The notes under the pieces are model-generated. The model made no database searches, was not told the DNA's origin, and saw nothing but the letters and a program-made list of their open reading frames with translations. The position numbers and the translations under genes were made by a program. From NCBI RefSeq assembly GCF_009905375.1, contig NC_133653.1:58230673-58294672 (forward strand): a stretch of 64,000 bases of DNA. Direction: 5' to 3'. This stretch comes from Apium graveolens (taxonomy: Eukaryota > Streptophyta > Magnoliopsida > Apiales > Apiaceae). Positions 32,074 to 43,832 of this stretch are shown here, piece by piece; position 1 is the first letter of the stretch; each line of letters opens with the position of its first letter.

Positions 32074-34388
32074 TGTAATTTTGTATATTGTGCTAGGTTA
32101 TTATCAGGAAGCAGTATCTAATATATAGCACCAGTGACGAGACTTGAGAATATTACGACATATCAGACACCTGCTGCACATTACACTTGGAATTGTACTC
32201 TAGTAAGATGTGTACAAGTGTACTCCTGATTGGTGAGTCAAAAGAGGAAGTCAATGCACCACAGTTCATGAACTTTGCGTTTGCAGATCTATTGGACTAT
32301 GCAATCTCTTCTTCACAATCTCACTTCAGGTTGGTATGAACTAGTATACTGCTCAAGCAATTGTCAAGGACATGGTATGGCACTCTAACAGAAGTTATAA
32401 TTTTATATGAACTAGTAGAGTCGTCATATTTATAACTATCTTATCACTAGTCACAATCATATTGTTTTATATGTGCAGTGGTATATTGATTATGCAACAT
32501 AACAATTAGTATCTAAAGTACTTGACAAGTATCGGTCAATGATATGTTGTTAACATTATGTTGCAGATATTTGTAAGCTGTTGACATGAATGAGAATTAC
32601 TTAGACTTTACCCTAAGTGATCAATGTTTTATCAAAAACTCATTCATATTGAAAAACAAAATCAAACTTCTTTCTACATTAGTGATTTCTTATTTCATGT
32701 AAAATCTTTTTAAATCACTATTGTAAATCATTTTCTCTCTATTACCATATGTTCTGTGATACAGGTTCAGTCTCCAATGACTTTCTTTCATTAACAGTCG
32801 TGAGGTTGAAAACCCACAACGTCTATCCCAGACTGTAAAGACAAACACAAAAACAGAACCAACCAACACTCTCTTACCACTAAATGTAGTATGAATGAGC
32901 GTGAGGGAGATAGTGCCTAGTGCACCACACAAGGAAGGTTCTGTAGTCAACCCAGTAGCTCTGTCTCATACATAGATGAGTAGTATTTAAACCGAGACAA
33001 CTGCTAGCCCCCATACATCTTCTCAAAAAGATGTAATGGCTGAAAAGGCATAAAAACAGTTACTAGATTCATTCTCTCAACAGGGTGAGTCTATTGAATT
33101 TTGCCTGTCGGCCAAGGTATCCGATGTAGTGTCACCACTTCAAACATAATCAATTCTTGATGCACAAGGAGAGGTTACACACACAAAGGATGAGTTGACG
33201 GAAACAAGAGTTTCGACCATTTTAAGGTCAGATTCGATTGTTCAAGGTTCGTTAGTGGACCAATTGCCTTTACAGGTGTTAGGAGAGGATACTGATCCAA
33301 AAGCCATATGTCAGTGGTCAGTGTCTACCTCCCCAGGCTTAAATCCCCTGGATGCATCTGCGGATAGTGGATCTGACATAGGTGCAGATCGGCAACTTGT
33401 TGACAGTGATTCAGATATTACCTGATGAGTCACAAGGAAGTGTCTTCACAGACATTAGAAGGGAACTTTGATCTTTATGCTAAAATCGTTGGATCATTGT
33501 TTACCTTCCCAGAATTCAAATCTGGAACCCTAAAAGGGAAACTAGCAACTTGTAGATTATGACTCAGATTTATCTGACGAGTTTAACAAGGATGGGGATT
33601 TGTGAACTCCCATTGCACCACTTGTGACCTCCTTAAAGGATGGCTAAGGTGATTTTCCTTGCAGGTACAGCTGGATTATGGAGCTATGAGAGAAGAGTGA
33701 TACACTTGTGAGATTGAGTGTAAACACGAGTGGAGAGAAGAGTGAAACACATGTGAGGTACACTAAAACACAATCACACACTCACAGTGAGGAAGAAAGA
33801 GAAACTACTTGTTATTTCTTTTCCATCCAAGTGAAATATGAGAACTCCTTCAGACGACGGCATACATTCCTTCTTTAAGGGGGAGATAAAAGCTTAAGTA
33901 ATAGTTTGGAGGATTCCTCAACTAAGGGGGAGAAATAGCAGGGAGGAAGAAAAAGATCCTAAAAATGTACACTACACCACACCATTGTTGTTTGGAACTA
34001 CGGATCCTATTGTACGGGAGAGGTGGTAAACACAAGGTGATTTCCTAGTAAGGGAAGAAGCTGTTAGGGGAGTACCATTGGTTTTTATCTGCGGATCCTA
34101 TTGTACGGGAGAGGTGGTAAAACGAAGGTGATCTTCTTTAATCAGTTGATTCTCATAGGGGGAGAAGCAAGAGATATGGGCTTCTCAACAGGAAATGTGG
34201 TTGTACAAATGAAGATGGAACTACTTGAAGATATGTTCAGTCTAGAGGAACATCTACTTGGAATCTGGAAAATGTTAAATCTCATCCAGAACTTTTCTAC
34301 TATTTACTTTGCATGTATGTTTATATCTTTTTCTTATTTGTTAGTTGAGTTATCCTCTAGGTATTTGTGTGTTATTGTCTAACAAACA
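32074..34388 (+). other. Non-pol interior of the non-autonomous element
   Basis: No recognisable domain is present in any frame. A 76-codon frame at 33195-33425 and a 93-codon frame at 34101-34382 have no motif I recognise. Several GGGGGAGA runs near 33880-33930 and 34150 resemble the purine runs of the SIRE 3' region. A direct repeat CGGATCCTATTGTACGGGAG occurs at 34001 and 34092 and extends to about 30 bp. Confidence 0.55.
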
Positions 34389-34401
34389 AATAGGGGGAGA
34401 T
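34389..34401 (+). promoter_or_regulatory. Polypurine tract of the non-autonomous Copia element
   Basis: AATAGGGGGAGAT directly precedes the 3' LTR TG. Confidence 0.9.
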
Positions 34402-35718
34402 TGTAAGTCATATGTCATAGACCTATTTGTATATTCGAGGATTCAACTCAACTCAAATAAGAATGTAATAAGTAAATAGTGGATCTACCGTCAGAGAGAT
34501 CTCGTAAAGTAATATCTGTCAAAGGATTCAGAGACAATGTTCATCTACAGACTTGAGGAGTTAATTCACTGGAAGAAGTTCAAGAAGTTGATCATGCCTC
34601 AGTGATATAAATCAAGATCGTGGATTTAATCAAGTGACAGAGATCTCGTCAGGGTATCAATTAATTACAAGGATTTAATCTGAAGAAAATCAAAGTGTCA
34701 AAGTCAAGACATGAAGAAACGTCACGGAAGTTAGTCACTCATGAACCAGACAGTACATCGAGTGTCAACGTTGAAGTGGTGGAATTGATTCATAATTTTC
34801 AGTGATTTTCAGAAGATTTGCAGAAGAATGGTTGCTGCTCAAGACTAGAATTAATTCTCTATTAATTAATTAAGTCATCTAATTTAATTAAGAAAATAAA
34901 TTATATCTGCGAAGAATAATTTATTTATTAATTGAATTAATTGATTAATTAATTCTGAATTAATTCTAGGAATTTTCAGAAGTTTTTTTTGGATTAAATT
35001 CAAGCATTAAATCAGCAAGACAATTGAAAATGAACTAGCATGACAATCAGGATTGTCATACCGATTGTCATGCTAGGCTATTTTCAATTGTCTCACCGAA
35101 AGTTACTCTAGGAGGATGATTGTCTTGCTAGTTCATTCTGATTGTCATGCTAGTTCATTCAGATTGTCTTGCTAGTTCAATCAATTGTCCTACCGAAAGT
35201 CTTGCCAGCTATAGGATTGTCATGCCAATTCAATTCTATTCGTTTGTTGATTTAAAAAGAAGCAGAGAAGCAGCAACTTAAAAAAAAAGAACACAGAAGT
35301 CAAGAAACAAGGCAGAAAAGAAAATCAAGAAGAAATATTTCATCTTTTCATCTGCATACTTCAAGATTAAATTTCTAAATTGTAAAGTTAAATCCAATCC
35401 ACTAGAAATCTTTATCTTGCTCTTGTGTATCAATCTAGCGGATTAAAATCCCTAGAACTTAATCTCAAATCGCGTTTAGCATTTGATTCTAATTATTGCA
35501 AAAATAGAAAAAGTTCATGTCGAATTTATTCTAGATTTGTGATAATTGATTTGAGATTAATACCTTGTAATCGATACAGTTGTTGTAACACATTTCAAGT
35601 TTAATAATATTTTTATTTAACTTGAATTTTGTTTCACATTTTTTATTCCGCATTTTATTCGATTATTTGGTAACGTTTGTATTCAACCCCCCTTCTACAA
35701 ACACATTGGGACCCAACA
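34402..35718 (+). repeat. 3' LTR of the non-autonomous Copia element
   Basis: 1317 bp, matching 28232-29547 throughout by eye, with one extra A in the run at about 35280. Confidence 0.96.
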
Positions 35719-36557
35719 CATGGGATTCTAACTTCATTACTACTTCATTTAATAGCCTTATTGTTCTTAACCTTAGCATGTGATGGTGATGAAACTAATC
35801 AGATAACACGAAACTGATAAACGCCAACTTTCGTTGCACGAGTACCATTCTACCAGACATCCACAAAAGAGATAGAAGCTGAATAGACACCAATTATATT
35901 GAGACCCTATATGTCTATAGAATTTGACAACATAACAGTTTAAGTTCTGATGAATTTGACAACATAACAGTCTATAGAATTTGACAAAAATTTCTGATGA
36001 ATCTTGTTTTGGCCATAACTTGAGTTCTACTCATCAGAATTAGGCGATTCAACTGCCCACGTGAAGCTAACGAGATTCTCTACAACTTGACAATGGCCTT
36101 GCTTCCAAATATGATCACTTTTTATCATATTTCCTTTAAAAACTCATTTTTTCATATAACTGACACCTGAAATGCAGTAACACAAAAACACATCAAAATA
36201 CCAACAACTTGAGTCCAAAACACCAATTTAAGCTTGTAATAAAGCATACCAAATGGATATAAAATCAACTTATCACTTTCTTGAATAAAATTATTTCATT
36301 ATTCGTTTGGATTTAAGAATGGACAGTACAAACAAATCCTGAAGCTTCGAACAAAATACAACAGTGCTATATTGTGTACCACTATTAATGAAAAGAGAAA
36401 TGATATTGTGTCTGAAGCATCAAGATTATTTAAGGATGTTACGGAGCAAACTATGATGAAGGTGGCTACTACTAAAGTTGTTGGCGTTAATGCATCTAAC
36501 AAAAATATGGTGACATTTGAAGCAAAGTTGACAAAAAAGTTTGCTAAAGCAAAATGA

Positions 36558-37861
36558 TTTTAAGATGGATTTAAATTTCTCTGAACAAATATTGAATTCA
36601 AAAATTACACAGCGATGATACTTTATTGATATAACATTCTAATATTGATTGTGATCAGACTTTTTCATCTATTGATTGAACATTCTAATATTGATTGTGA
36701 TGAGACTATTTCATCTTTAATATGAATAATGTCGATGTGCAAACTTTACTTGAGTTAGTCAAGCACTTAATACATATGAAACACTTTTGATGTTACAAAA
36801 ACATAATTCTGGCTAATAACACAAGTAATTTCATCAATTACTGATATGTATTTCATCTATTACTAATACTATATTTCATCAATCAGTATTACATAGTAGA
36901 GCAATCAGTAAATTCATCACACATACGCAGTCCGGTCCAGAAAGTTGTAGTGTGTTTAATTTCTATTTTTTATTGTTACAAAATCACTAAAACATTTCAA
37001 ATCAATCAGTAATCAGGTAAAACATTGAAGGATACTTTACCTTTTCTAATAAAAAATATGTAACGAGATGCTTCTAGTTGTTTGTAGTTGCTCAAAAATA
37101 TATAAGGAAAATAATAATATATTTTAGTTTATAATTTTCAAATAAAACTAACTGCAGTAGCACTGGCTAATTTATTAATACTCAAATGATATATGTAAAA
37201 TAGGTGATCATCTAGCTTCTTTCTCGAGCAGTGATTCTAATCACTTTACACTAGTTGGACAAATCACTGGACCGGCATTTCTAGGAGGTCTTTTTTACAC
37301 AGGTAGTTGAAGCTTTCGAGTGTCGAGGCCCTCGACTAGTGCTACAACGTACATCATGTTTCATAAAAATTCCTACTACTACCAGCAAATTATCAACATG
37401 TTCAAAGATAATAAGCTTATAATTTGAACCCACCATAGAATGGTTATGCTTCTGCAATCTGCAAAGGTTTTGTCACTAAACTCACTACCCAACTATCCGA
37501 GTCTCTCCCCTCTATTGTCATGACACCATTAGCACTTTCCATATTATTCATCCTGAAAACCATAGGAAAGCGCAAATTTTCCCAAAAATTAGTACCTTAT
37601 TCGCGCTTACTACCAACATAGTGATCAACAGGAGAATGCTAAAACCAATATGGATAAGATGCACATCATACATTATCTTTTAGACTTGCTTACATTCAAA
37701 TTTGGTACCAATATATAGCTTCACATTATTAATATTTCAAGGAAGATAATTCCACAGCAATAACAAAATGTACTATACCTGTACAAAATTTAAAAGTTAA
37801 AAGCTTTACAAAATTTTCCATAAAAGCACAAATTTATTCAAAACATTTGAATAAATTTATT
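36558..37861. other. AT-rich interval between the Ulp1-like and FAR1-like remnants
   Basis: I see no gene. Around 36595-36720 a phrase of the type CTAATATTGATTGTGATGAGAC is imperfectly duplicated, and ATTTCATC(A/T)AT recurs near 36830-36900. This lies between two convergent pseudogenes. Confidence 0.45.
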
Positions 37862-39308
37862 CTGCAACTATGTTCTTCCTCTTGGGACATCTTCTTGCAT
37901 CATGAGTAGATGCCATACATAGAGTCCATGTCTGAATTCATTTTCTGGCTTTCATCACAGCTTTCTCTCTTGAGCTAATTAGTCTCTTAAATTAGTTGCC
38001 TTTGTTCATGCAGACATTTGGTAGGAGCACAATATTTTCTTCCGTAGGTTGTTCTCTAAGCATAGAAGCCATGTAATATCTCTTAGTAAATTCAACATCG
38101 CAACCTCCTTGAGCATCCAAATAACTATTCAACTATTTTATAGTCTGGTGCACATAATCGAGCTTTTCAATAATCATTCCAGCCTTATTAACAACTTGTA
38201 AAAAAACATACCAAATATGAGTCAATTTCAAAGATGCCTGTTCCATCTTGGTATAATCATTTTCTACTGAAACAGAATTAGACATAGTCCCAGAATTATC
38301 AACTTTCATCCAACGATTAAGAGCAAGCCTCAAGGGATATTTTGTGACTTCAATTTGCTTCATACCACAAAATGCATGTCTATAAACTATTCCACACATT
38401 ACAAATTTTTTGCAAGAACACACAACATTATCTCTAGTAACAGACACCTGCAAAAAAAAATATATAAATAAATTAACTAAGATACTAGAATATTTGAAAA
38501 ATGCAATAAAAAAATTTAATAAAGGAATCAGTAATAAAACTTCTAAGGAGCTGTAATATGCTTTTATACTTATACTAGGATAGTGGAATAATTATTGCAA
38601 GTAAATTAGTTAGCCTTGATTTCCTGATCCAAATATTAAGAACTAATTTTAATTTTCCAATTAAAAAAGAATACTATAAATTTATAAAAGCAATCACATA
38701 CATTAACTTAAATAATCAATAATATTCATTAAAAATATCACCTTGAATAGTTTATCTTTAACTTTGACGTCCCTGATTTCCATATGCGTAACCCCTTCAA
38801 TTTCCTCACTCATTCGCTTTATTTGCATGTCCAAACAAGAACAAATAATTTCTTGTTGAACTTTATAAAATATTGCACGGGTGAATAAAGTTGTTGCATC
38901 ATCTTCAATAAACCATCTAGATAAGGTCTCCGGAATACTTGTTTTTGACTCATGATCGAGCCTTGCAGTTTCGTTCCGTTGCCTTTCCATTGCACTTTGA
39001 AAACAAAACCAAAATTCACACAATGTATATCCTTTCCTATGGAATAGCCCAAAAAAAAATTCACTCTCTGATCATGAAGTTGTTCTCATTAGACCAAATA
39101 TAGGCTCGTCTCAAAAAAACACTGGAATCCAAGAAGATCTGATGCAATACATATCTGAAAGCCACTTATTATCTTCCAATTTAAACTCCTTTATGACTTC
39201 TTTCCACCCAATGTCAAACTCATAAATCTCTAAAACCGATGACCATATATAAGCCTTCATTTTCTCCATAAAATTTGTCTCTTTGCACAAACGATTACCT
39301 AGCTGCAA
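37862..39308 (-). pseudogene. FAR1/MULE-transposase-like protein, C-terminal half
   Basis: Reading from 39308 leftward, the protein has KAYIWSSVLEI and WLSDMYCIRSSWIPVFF. A frameshift lies near 39115-39040. Then ERQRNETARLDHESK and TLFTRAIFYKVQQEI follow, to a splice donor near 38740 (AAG/GTGATA). After an acceptor TTTTTTTGCAG near 38448 comes the SWIM-type finger CSCKKFVMCGIVYRHAFC, in which the Cys of the CxH pair is Tyr. A further piece at 38132-37862 ends with STHDARRCPKRKN. This order is that of FAR1-related proteins, descended from Mutator-like transposases. Frameshifts, stops and the damaged finger make it a pseudogene. Confidence 0.75.
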
Positions 39309-39531
39309 AATTTAGAAAAAAACAGAATATAAGTTTATAACTTTTATTATTTAGCACGACTATAAATAGAGTATGACAAACAAATTTTATTTTTAAGAGG
39401 AGTGCAGGGACATACTTTAATCATTATAATAATATTTTTTAATAAACATCAACATGTTTAAGTTACTGCCTAATTATAAATAATTTCGTTTGTCCATATA
39501 CATGTAAAATTAAGCCTTTGGTAGTACTTGT

Positions 39532-41006
39532 TGTTAGGATGAAAACATGCGCTAATATTCATGCAAGTATACGCGATCACAAGTAATATAGAATTAGTTC
39601 TAGTTCATTCCCACAGAGACTAGTTAAGGTTAATTGTAATCAATATACTTATGCAACAATGTCCCAGCCCACCAAGCGAAACCGGTGGTTTCTTGGTCTG
39701 GTTATTATTCAATGCTAAGATGATCACAATTTGAGATTGTTATAACTACAATTAACTAACATGCAAAATAACTATGAGATTAAAAAGGATTGATTACTAT
39801 ATGACACAAACATGGGATACTAACTTCATTACTACTTCATTCAATAGCCTTTTTGTTCTTAACCTTAGCATGCAATGGTGATGACACTAATCAGATAACA
39901 CGAAACTAGTAAACGCCAACTTTCATTGTACGAATACCCTACTACCAGACATCCACAAAAGAGATAGAAGCTGAATAGACACCAATTATATTGAGACCCT
40001 ATATGTCTATAGAATTTGACAACATAACGGTTTAATGCGCAAGTTATCTATCATGATTACATAGGGTAAGTAAGATGGTTAAAATTATCTACGAATCATG
40101 CATAACAATTACATGAACCTATGCAAGTTCTAAATCCCTAAATTCACTTTCGCTTCATTAGAGATTAACACGCTATCTTATAAATTCGTGACGCTCATAA
40201 GATGAATAAGCACAACCAATACAAGGATATCGTACAATCACCACACACTAAGGTATCGAAATAAATTAACTAAAGAAATCCATAAGTAAATCCGCCAGAA
40301 CCCCACAATAACGATTAGCCCATAATCGGACTCATCATCAACGTGGGTCCTGATGAAAGCATGGTATAATAAACATAATCTTTATACTGAATAAATAATA
40401 AACCAAGTACGTAACAAGAGTATAGGTTCAACAAACAAGAAACGAGCATCCATGATTACAACTTAGAACAAAGAATCACAAGAATAAACTAGGTCTTCTT
40501 TTCCTTCGTTGAATTATGCTATAGGTCTTTTCGTTGATCTCTCCTTAAGCTCTGTTATGTCTCCTTATTGAAAAATGATCTTAATTTATCATTATATAGC
40601 AGCCCATGCAGATTGGAAGCCCAGAAATCAGAATTGTAAGAGAATCAGGATTCTTTCATCCCGATCTGGCGCGGTCGCGCGCTTCACCAGCACGGGCGTG
40701 CTGACATTATGTACTTCTGGTACGGCCGCGCGCAAGCCCAGCGCGGGCGTGCCGTCCTTATGGAAAAACTTCTGAGTTTGCTTCTCTTTAATTGCTGGTT
40801 CTTGACGGTCTTTGCACAAGTGATCTTCATGACAACTTCCTAACACCATTTTAGCATCAAAACAATGCTAAATTACCTTGATCCCTGTAATATGCCTGAA
40901 ATGAAAAAACACTACAAAAATACATCAAAAAGACAAATAACTTGAGTACAAAACATTAATTCAAGCCTTTATACAACATTCTAAGTGGACATAAATGCCA
41001 CTAACA
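39532..41006 (-). mobile_element. Athila-like LTR 1 (3' LTR of an element running right)
   Basis: 1475 bp from TGTTAGGAT to CCACTAACA. Right of it, 41007-41055 reads on the minus strand as a CTTGAGGATAAGC phrase leading to AAGTTTGGGGG next to TGTTAGTGG: a polypurine tract abutting the LTR start, which fixes the minus orientation. The G+C-rich dyad is at about 40665-40760. An insertion of about 37 bp with its own dyad at 39661-39700 is absent from sisters. No matching duplication follows 41006, as expected if the internal region continues. Confidence 0.82.
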
Positions 41007-41185
41007 CCCCCAAACTTGAACCGATGCTTATCCTCAAGCAAATACAGACTCAAAGAATGAGAAATAAAAATGCATGAATGCAAGCTGTATGAATGCAATG
41101 ATCCCCTCAGATTAACTAAACCAATCAACAAGCAATATCTCAACAAATGCAGTTATTCACACAAAGATCAATCAAATCCCACAAC
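41007..41185 (-). mobile_element. Internal tail of Athila-like element 1
   Basis: It is non-coding. It matches 42601-42745 through the CAACAAATG phrase at about 41143 and includes the polypurine tract. It is cut at 41185 by LTR 2; the rest of the interior would lie beyond the window's right edge. Confidence 0.75.
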
Positions 41186-42600
41186 TGTTAGGGCTAGAAC
41201 ACGTGCTAATATTCACGCAAGTATACGTGATCGCAAGTAATATAGAATTAATTCTAGTTCGTTCCCACAGAGACTGGTTTAAGTTAATTTTAATCAATGT
41301 ACATATGCAACAATGGTATAGTTATTATCCAATGCTAAGATGAATAACAAATTGAGATTGTTAACTACAATTAACTAAGAGATTATACTAAGGAACATTA
41401 ACTAAGAGAATTAAAGAGAGTTGAATACTATATGACACAAATATGGGATTCTAACTTCATTAAATACTTCATTTAATAGCCTTTTCATTCTTTACCTTAG
41501 CATACAATGGTGATGACACTAATCAGATAACACGGAAGTGATAAACGCCGACTTTCGTTGCACGAATACCATACTACCAGACATCCACAAAAGAGATAGA
41601 AGCTGAATAGACACCATTTATATTGAGACCCTATATGTCTATAGAATTTGACAACATAACGGTTTAACACACAAGTTATCTATCATGATTACATAGGGCA
41701 AGTATGATGGTTAAAATTACCTATGAATCATGCATATCAAATACATGAACCTATGCTACCATGGCAAGTTCTAAACCCCTAAATTCATTTTCGCTTCATT
41801 AGAGATTAACACACTATCTAAAATAAGTTCGTGACGCTCATAAGATGAATAAGCACAACCAATACTAGGTTATCATACAATCACCACATATTAAGGCATT
41901 GAAACACATTAACTAAAGAAATCCATAAATAAATCCGCTAGAACCCCACGATAACGAGTAACCCATAATCGGACTCATCATCAATGTGGGTTCTGATGCA
42001 AGCATGGTATAATAAACGTACTCTTTATACTAAATAAATAATAAACAAGTATGAAACAAGAGTATAGGTTCACAAGCAAGAAAACTAGCATCCAAAGTTA
42101 CAACTTAAAATAAAGAATTAAAAGATTAAACTAGATCCTCTTCGCCTTGGTTGAATTATGCTCTACGATCATCTTACGCCTTCTCCTTAAGCTCTGGTAC
42201 GTCTTCTTATGAAAAACGAACATAAGTTATGTTTATATAGCAGCCCATGCAGATTCGAAGTCTCCTGGATCAAAATCAGAGTAGAAACGGGATTCTTTGA
42301 ATTTGACCCAGCGCGGGCGCGCTGTACTTCTACAATCCTGGCGCGGGCGCTGGCTCTCAGGAAAAATTTCTGATTTCTTCTTTTCTTGCTGGTTGAGTTG
42401 GTCTTTTCACGAGCTTTTATTGTAGACACCATCCTTACACCATATTAGCATCAAAACAATGCCAAATCACCTGAATTTCTGATAAATGCCTGAAATGCAA
42501 AATACTACAAAAACACATTAAAAACACCAACAACTTGAGTACACAACACCAATTCAAAGCTTTGCGAAGCGCTATAAGATGACATAAATTCCACTTAACA
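41186..42600 (-). mobile_element. Athila-like LTR 2 (3' LTR of a second element)
   Basis: 1415 bp from TGTTAGGGC to CCACTTAACA. TATATAAA on the minus strand lies at about 42231-42238, and the G+C-rich dyad lies at about 42308-42358. The same tail as in element 1 follows at 42601. The flank ACAAC at 41181-41185 is its only visible candidate target duplication, because the far end is outside the window. Confidence 0.82.
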
Positions 42601-42745
42601 GACCCGCAAACTTGAATCGATACTTGTCCTCATGCATAAACAGACTTAAAGAACAAGAAATAAAAATGCATGAATACAACTATATAAATGCAACGATCCC
42701 CATAGAATAACTAAATTAATCAACAAGAAATATCTCAACAAATGT
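42601..42745 (-). mobile_element. Internal tail of Athila-like element 2
   Basis: Homologous to 41007-41151, with the purine tract degraded (GACCCGCAAACTTG instead of CCCCCAAACTTG on the + strand). It is cut at 42745 by Copia element B1. Confidence 0.75.
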
Positions 42746-43772
42746 TGTTGTGGATATGTTGTGAACTTGATGATTTCATTAACAAAACACCTTAGTAGAT
42801 TTTACTTAGTGAAAAATATAGCACTCAACGGATAAGGAATATAGTCCCGACGGATGACTCAATATAGTCCCGACGGATGATGATTAATTATCCATCGAGT
42901 GAGTAGCTTGTATAATAATGAGTCTGTAGCACATTTCTGTATACACCTTGTTTAGATTCTGTAGTAGCACTCACGTCATGTTGACTTTAATTAGATATGC
43001 AGATTAGGTTGATTAATTGTACATAGATGATGTCTTGTAATTCTGCATAAATGAAATGAAGTCAAGTGCCAGATAGCTACCCGACGGATAAACAACAATG
43101 CCACTCGACGGATGATCAATAAGGCAACCCGACGGATGATCATGTACCCGACGGATAATCAATTCAAACATCTGTTGGCAGTGACAACACATTCACATGC
43201 ATCGAGTGTATGCAAAAGGAATGTGAAAGCCTATTCAACTGGGTTTTAGAGAATAAAGAAGCATTACCATTTTCATGTTATTATGAAGATATTCAAAGAT
43301 GCTGGAATCGTGTAATGAAGCAGCATAGTATTAGACTTGATAGGTTTTGTTTTATTATCTTGTCTTATTACTTTGTAATCTTGGTAATATATAAACCAAG
43401 AAGTAGCAGATAGAACAATAAGAACAAGACTAAGAACATTATCTCAGAGAAACAATTATAAGTTGCATCTTTAGCATTTCTCTGTGAACTTAGTTGTTCA
43501 TATTTGTAAGCAGGTGTGAGCTAATCTTGCTACACAGAGTTCTCTTGATATAATATATATCTCTGGTGGATACATTCAAATCCACGATAAAGTTTTTAAA
43601 GACTTGTGTTTTAATTACTTGTGTTTTAATTTTACTAACTTCTTATTCCGCACTTTGCAAATCAAACACTTATATATTATTAAGATAGAACATTTTATAT
43701 TTTTGAAAAAGGTTCAAGAATTCCATTCAACCCCCCTTTCTGTAATTCTTTTTGCATTGTTAGGGACTAACA
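42746..43772 (+). repeat. 5' LTR of B1
   Basis: 1027 bp from TGTTGTGG to GGACTAACA. TATATAAA is at 43388-43395. CGACGGAT occurs about six times, at about 42848, 42870, 43082, 43106, 43131 and 43149, with variants such as CAACGGAT and ATCCATCG. Confidence 0.92.
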
Positions 43773-43774
43773 AT

Positions 43775-43786
43775 TGGTATCAGAGC
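43775..43786 (+). promoter_or_regulatory. PBS of B1
   Basis: TGGTATCAGAGC, the initiator tRNA-Met site, directly inside the LTR. Confidence 0.9.
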
Positions 43787-43832
43787 AAGCTCTTAAAGAA
43801 CAAAGAGTTTAAAGATCACAACAAACAGCAAG

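Larger units (their letters stand above)
28232..35718 (+). mobile_element. Very young non-autonomous SIRE-like Copia element
   Basis: LTRs 28232-29547 and 34402-35718 appear identical by eye except for one base in a poly-A run. The flanking duplication is CATGG (28227-28231 and 35719-35723). A PBS matching initiator tRNA-Met and a GGGGGAGA polypurine tract are present. The interior has gag, a coiled-coil spacer and a protease start, but no integrase, RT or RNase H; about 2.3 kb of unrelated sequence replaces them. It is a deletion derivative that must have used proteins supplied in trans. It inserted into the Athila-like solo LTR. Confidence 0.93.
27981..36275 (-). mobile_element. Athila-like solo LTR with internal deletion, split by a Copia element
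   Basis: The ends TGTTAGGG (27981) and CTTATCA (36275) match the other family members, and both flanks carry CTTTC (27976-27980 and 36276-36280). Without the nested Copia element only about 803 bp remain, against 1415-1475 bp in sisters. The missing part lies near 35960-36000 and includes the G+C-rich dyad. It inserted 42 bp downstream of the Ulp1-like exon 3 donor. Minus orientation is inferred from sisters. Confidence 0.88.
26894..36557 (+). pseudogene. Ulp1/C48 peptidase-like gene, C-terminal exons, broken and interrupted
   Basis: Four exon-like pieces can be followed. Up to 26997 (donor GTAAAC) is IQDIDM-type sequence. About 27109-27214 holds a His-containing stretch, then YNLKHRAYEVIDN with the catalytic Asp. 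27739-27938 (acceptor TTTTGCAG, donor GTAAGT) contains SNSVDCAIFLMRHMEH, the catalytic-Cys region; the usual oxyanion Gln position is Glu. 36318-36557 gives NGQYKQILKLRTKYNSAILC to a stop. Frameshifts are seen after the His codon (about 27115) and after MRHME (about 27895). Ulp1-like peptidases cleave SUMO. Copies of this type are common in Mutator-like (Kaonashi) and other transposons, so a transposon origin is as likely as a host gene. Confidence 0.65.

Noticed and set aside
12676..35723. Use of the same target duplication CATGG by the solo LTR at 12681 and the Copia element at 28232 as a sign of shared targeting
   Set aside because: The elements belong to different superfamilies and a 5-bp coincidence is easily expected by chance.
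36299..36502. A 67-codon minus-strand frame
   Set aside because: It is antisense to the better supported last exon of the Ulp1-like gene (36318-36557).
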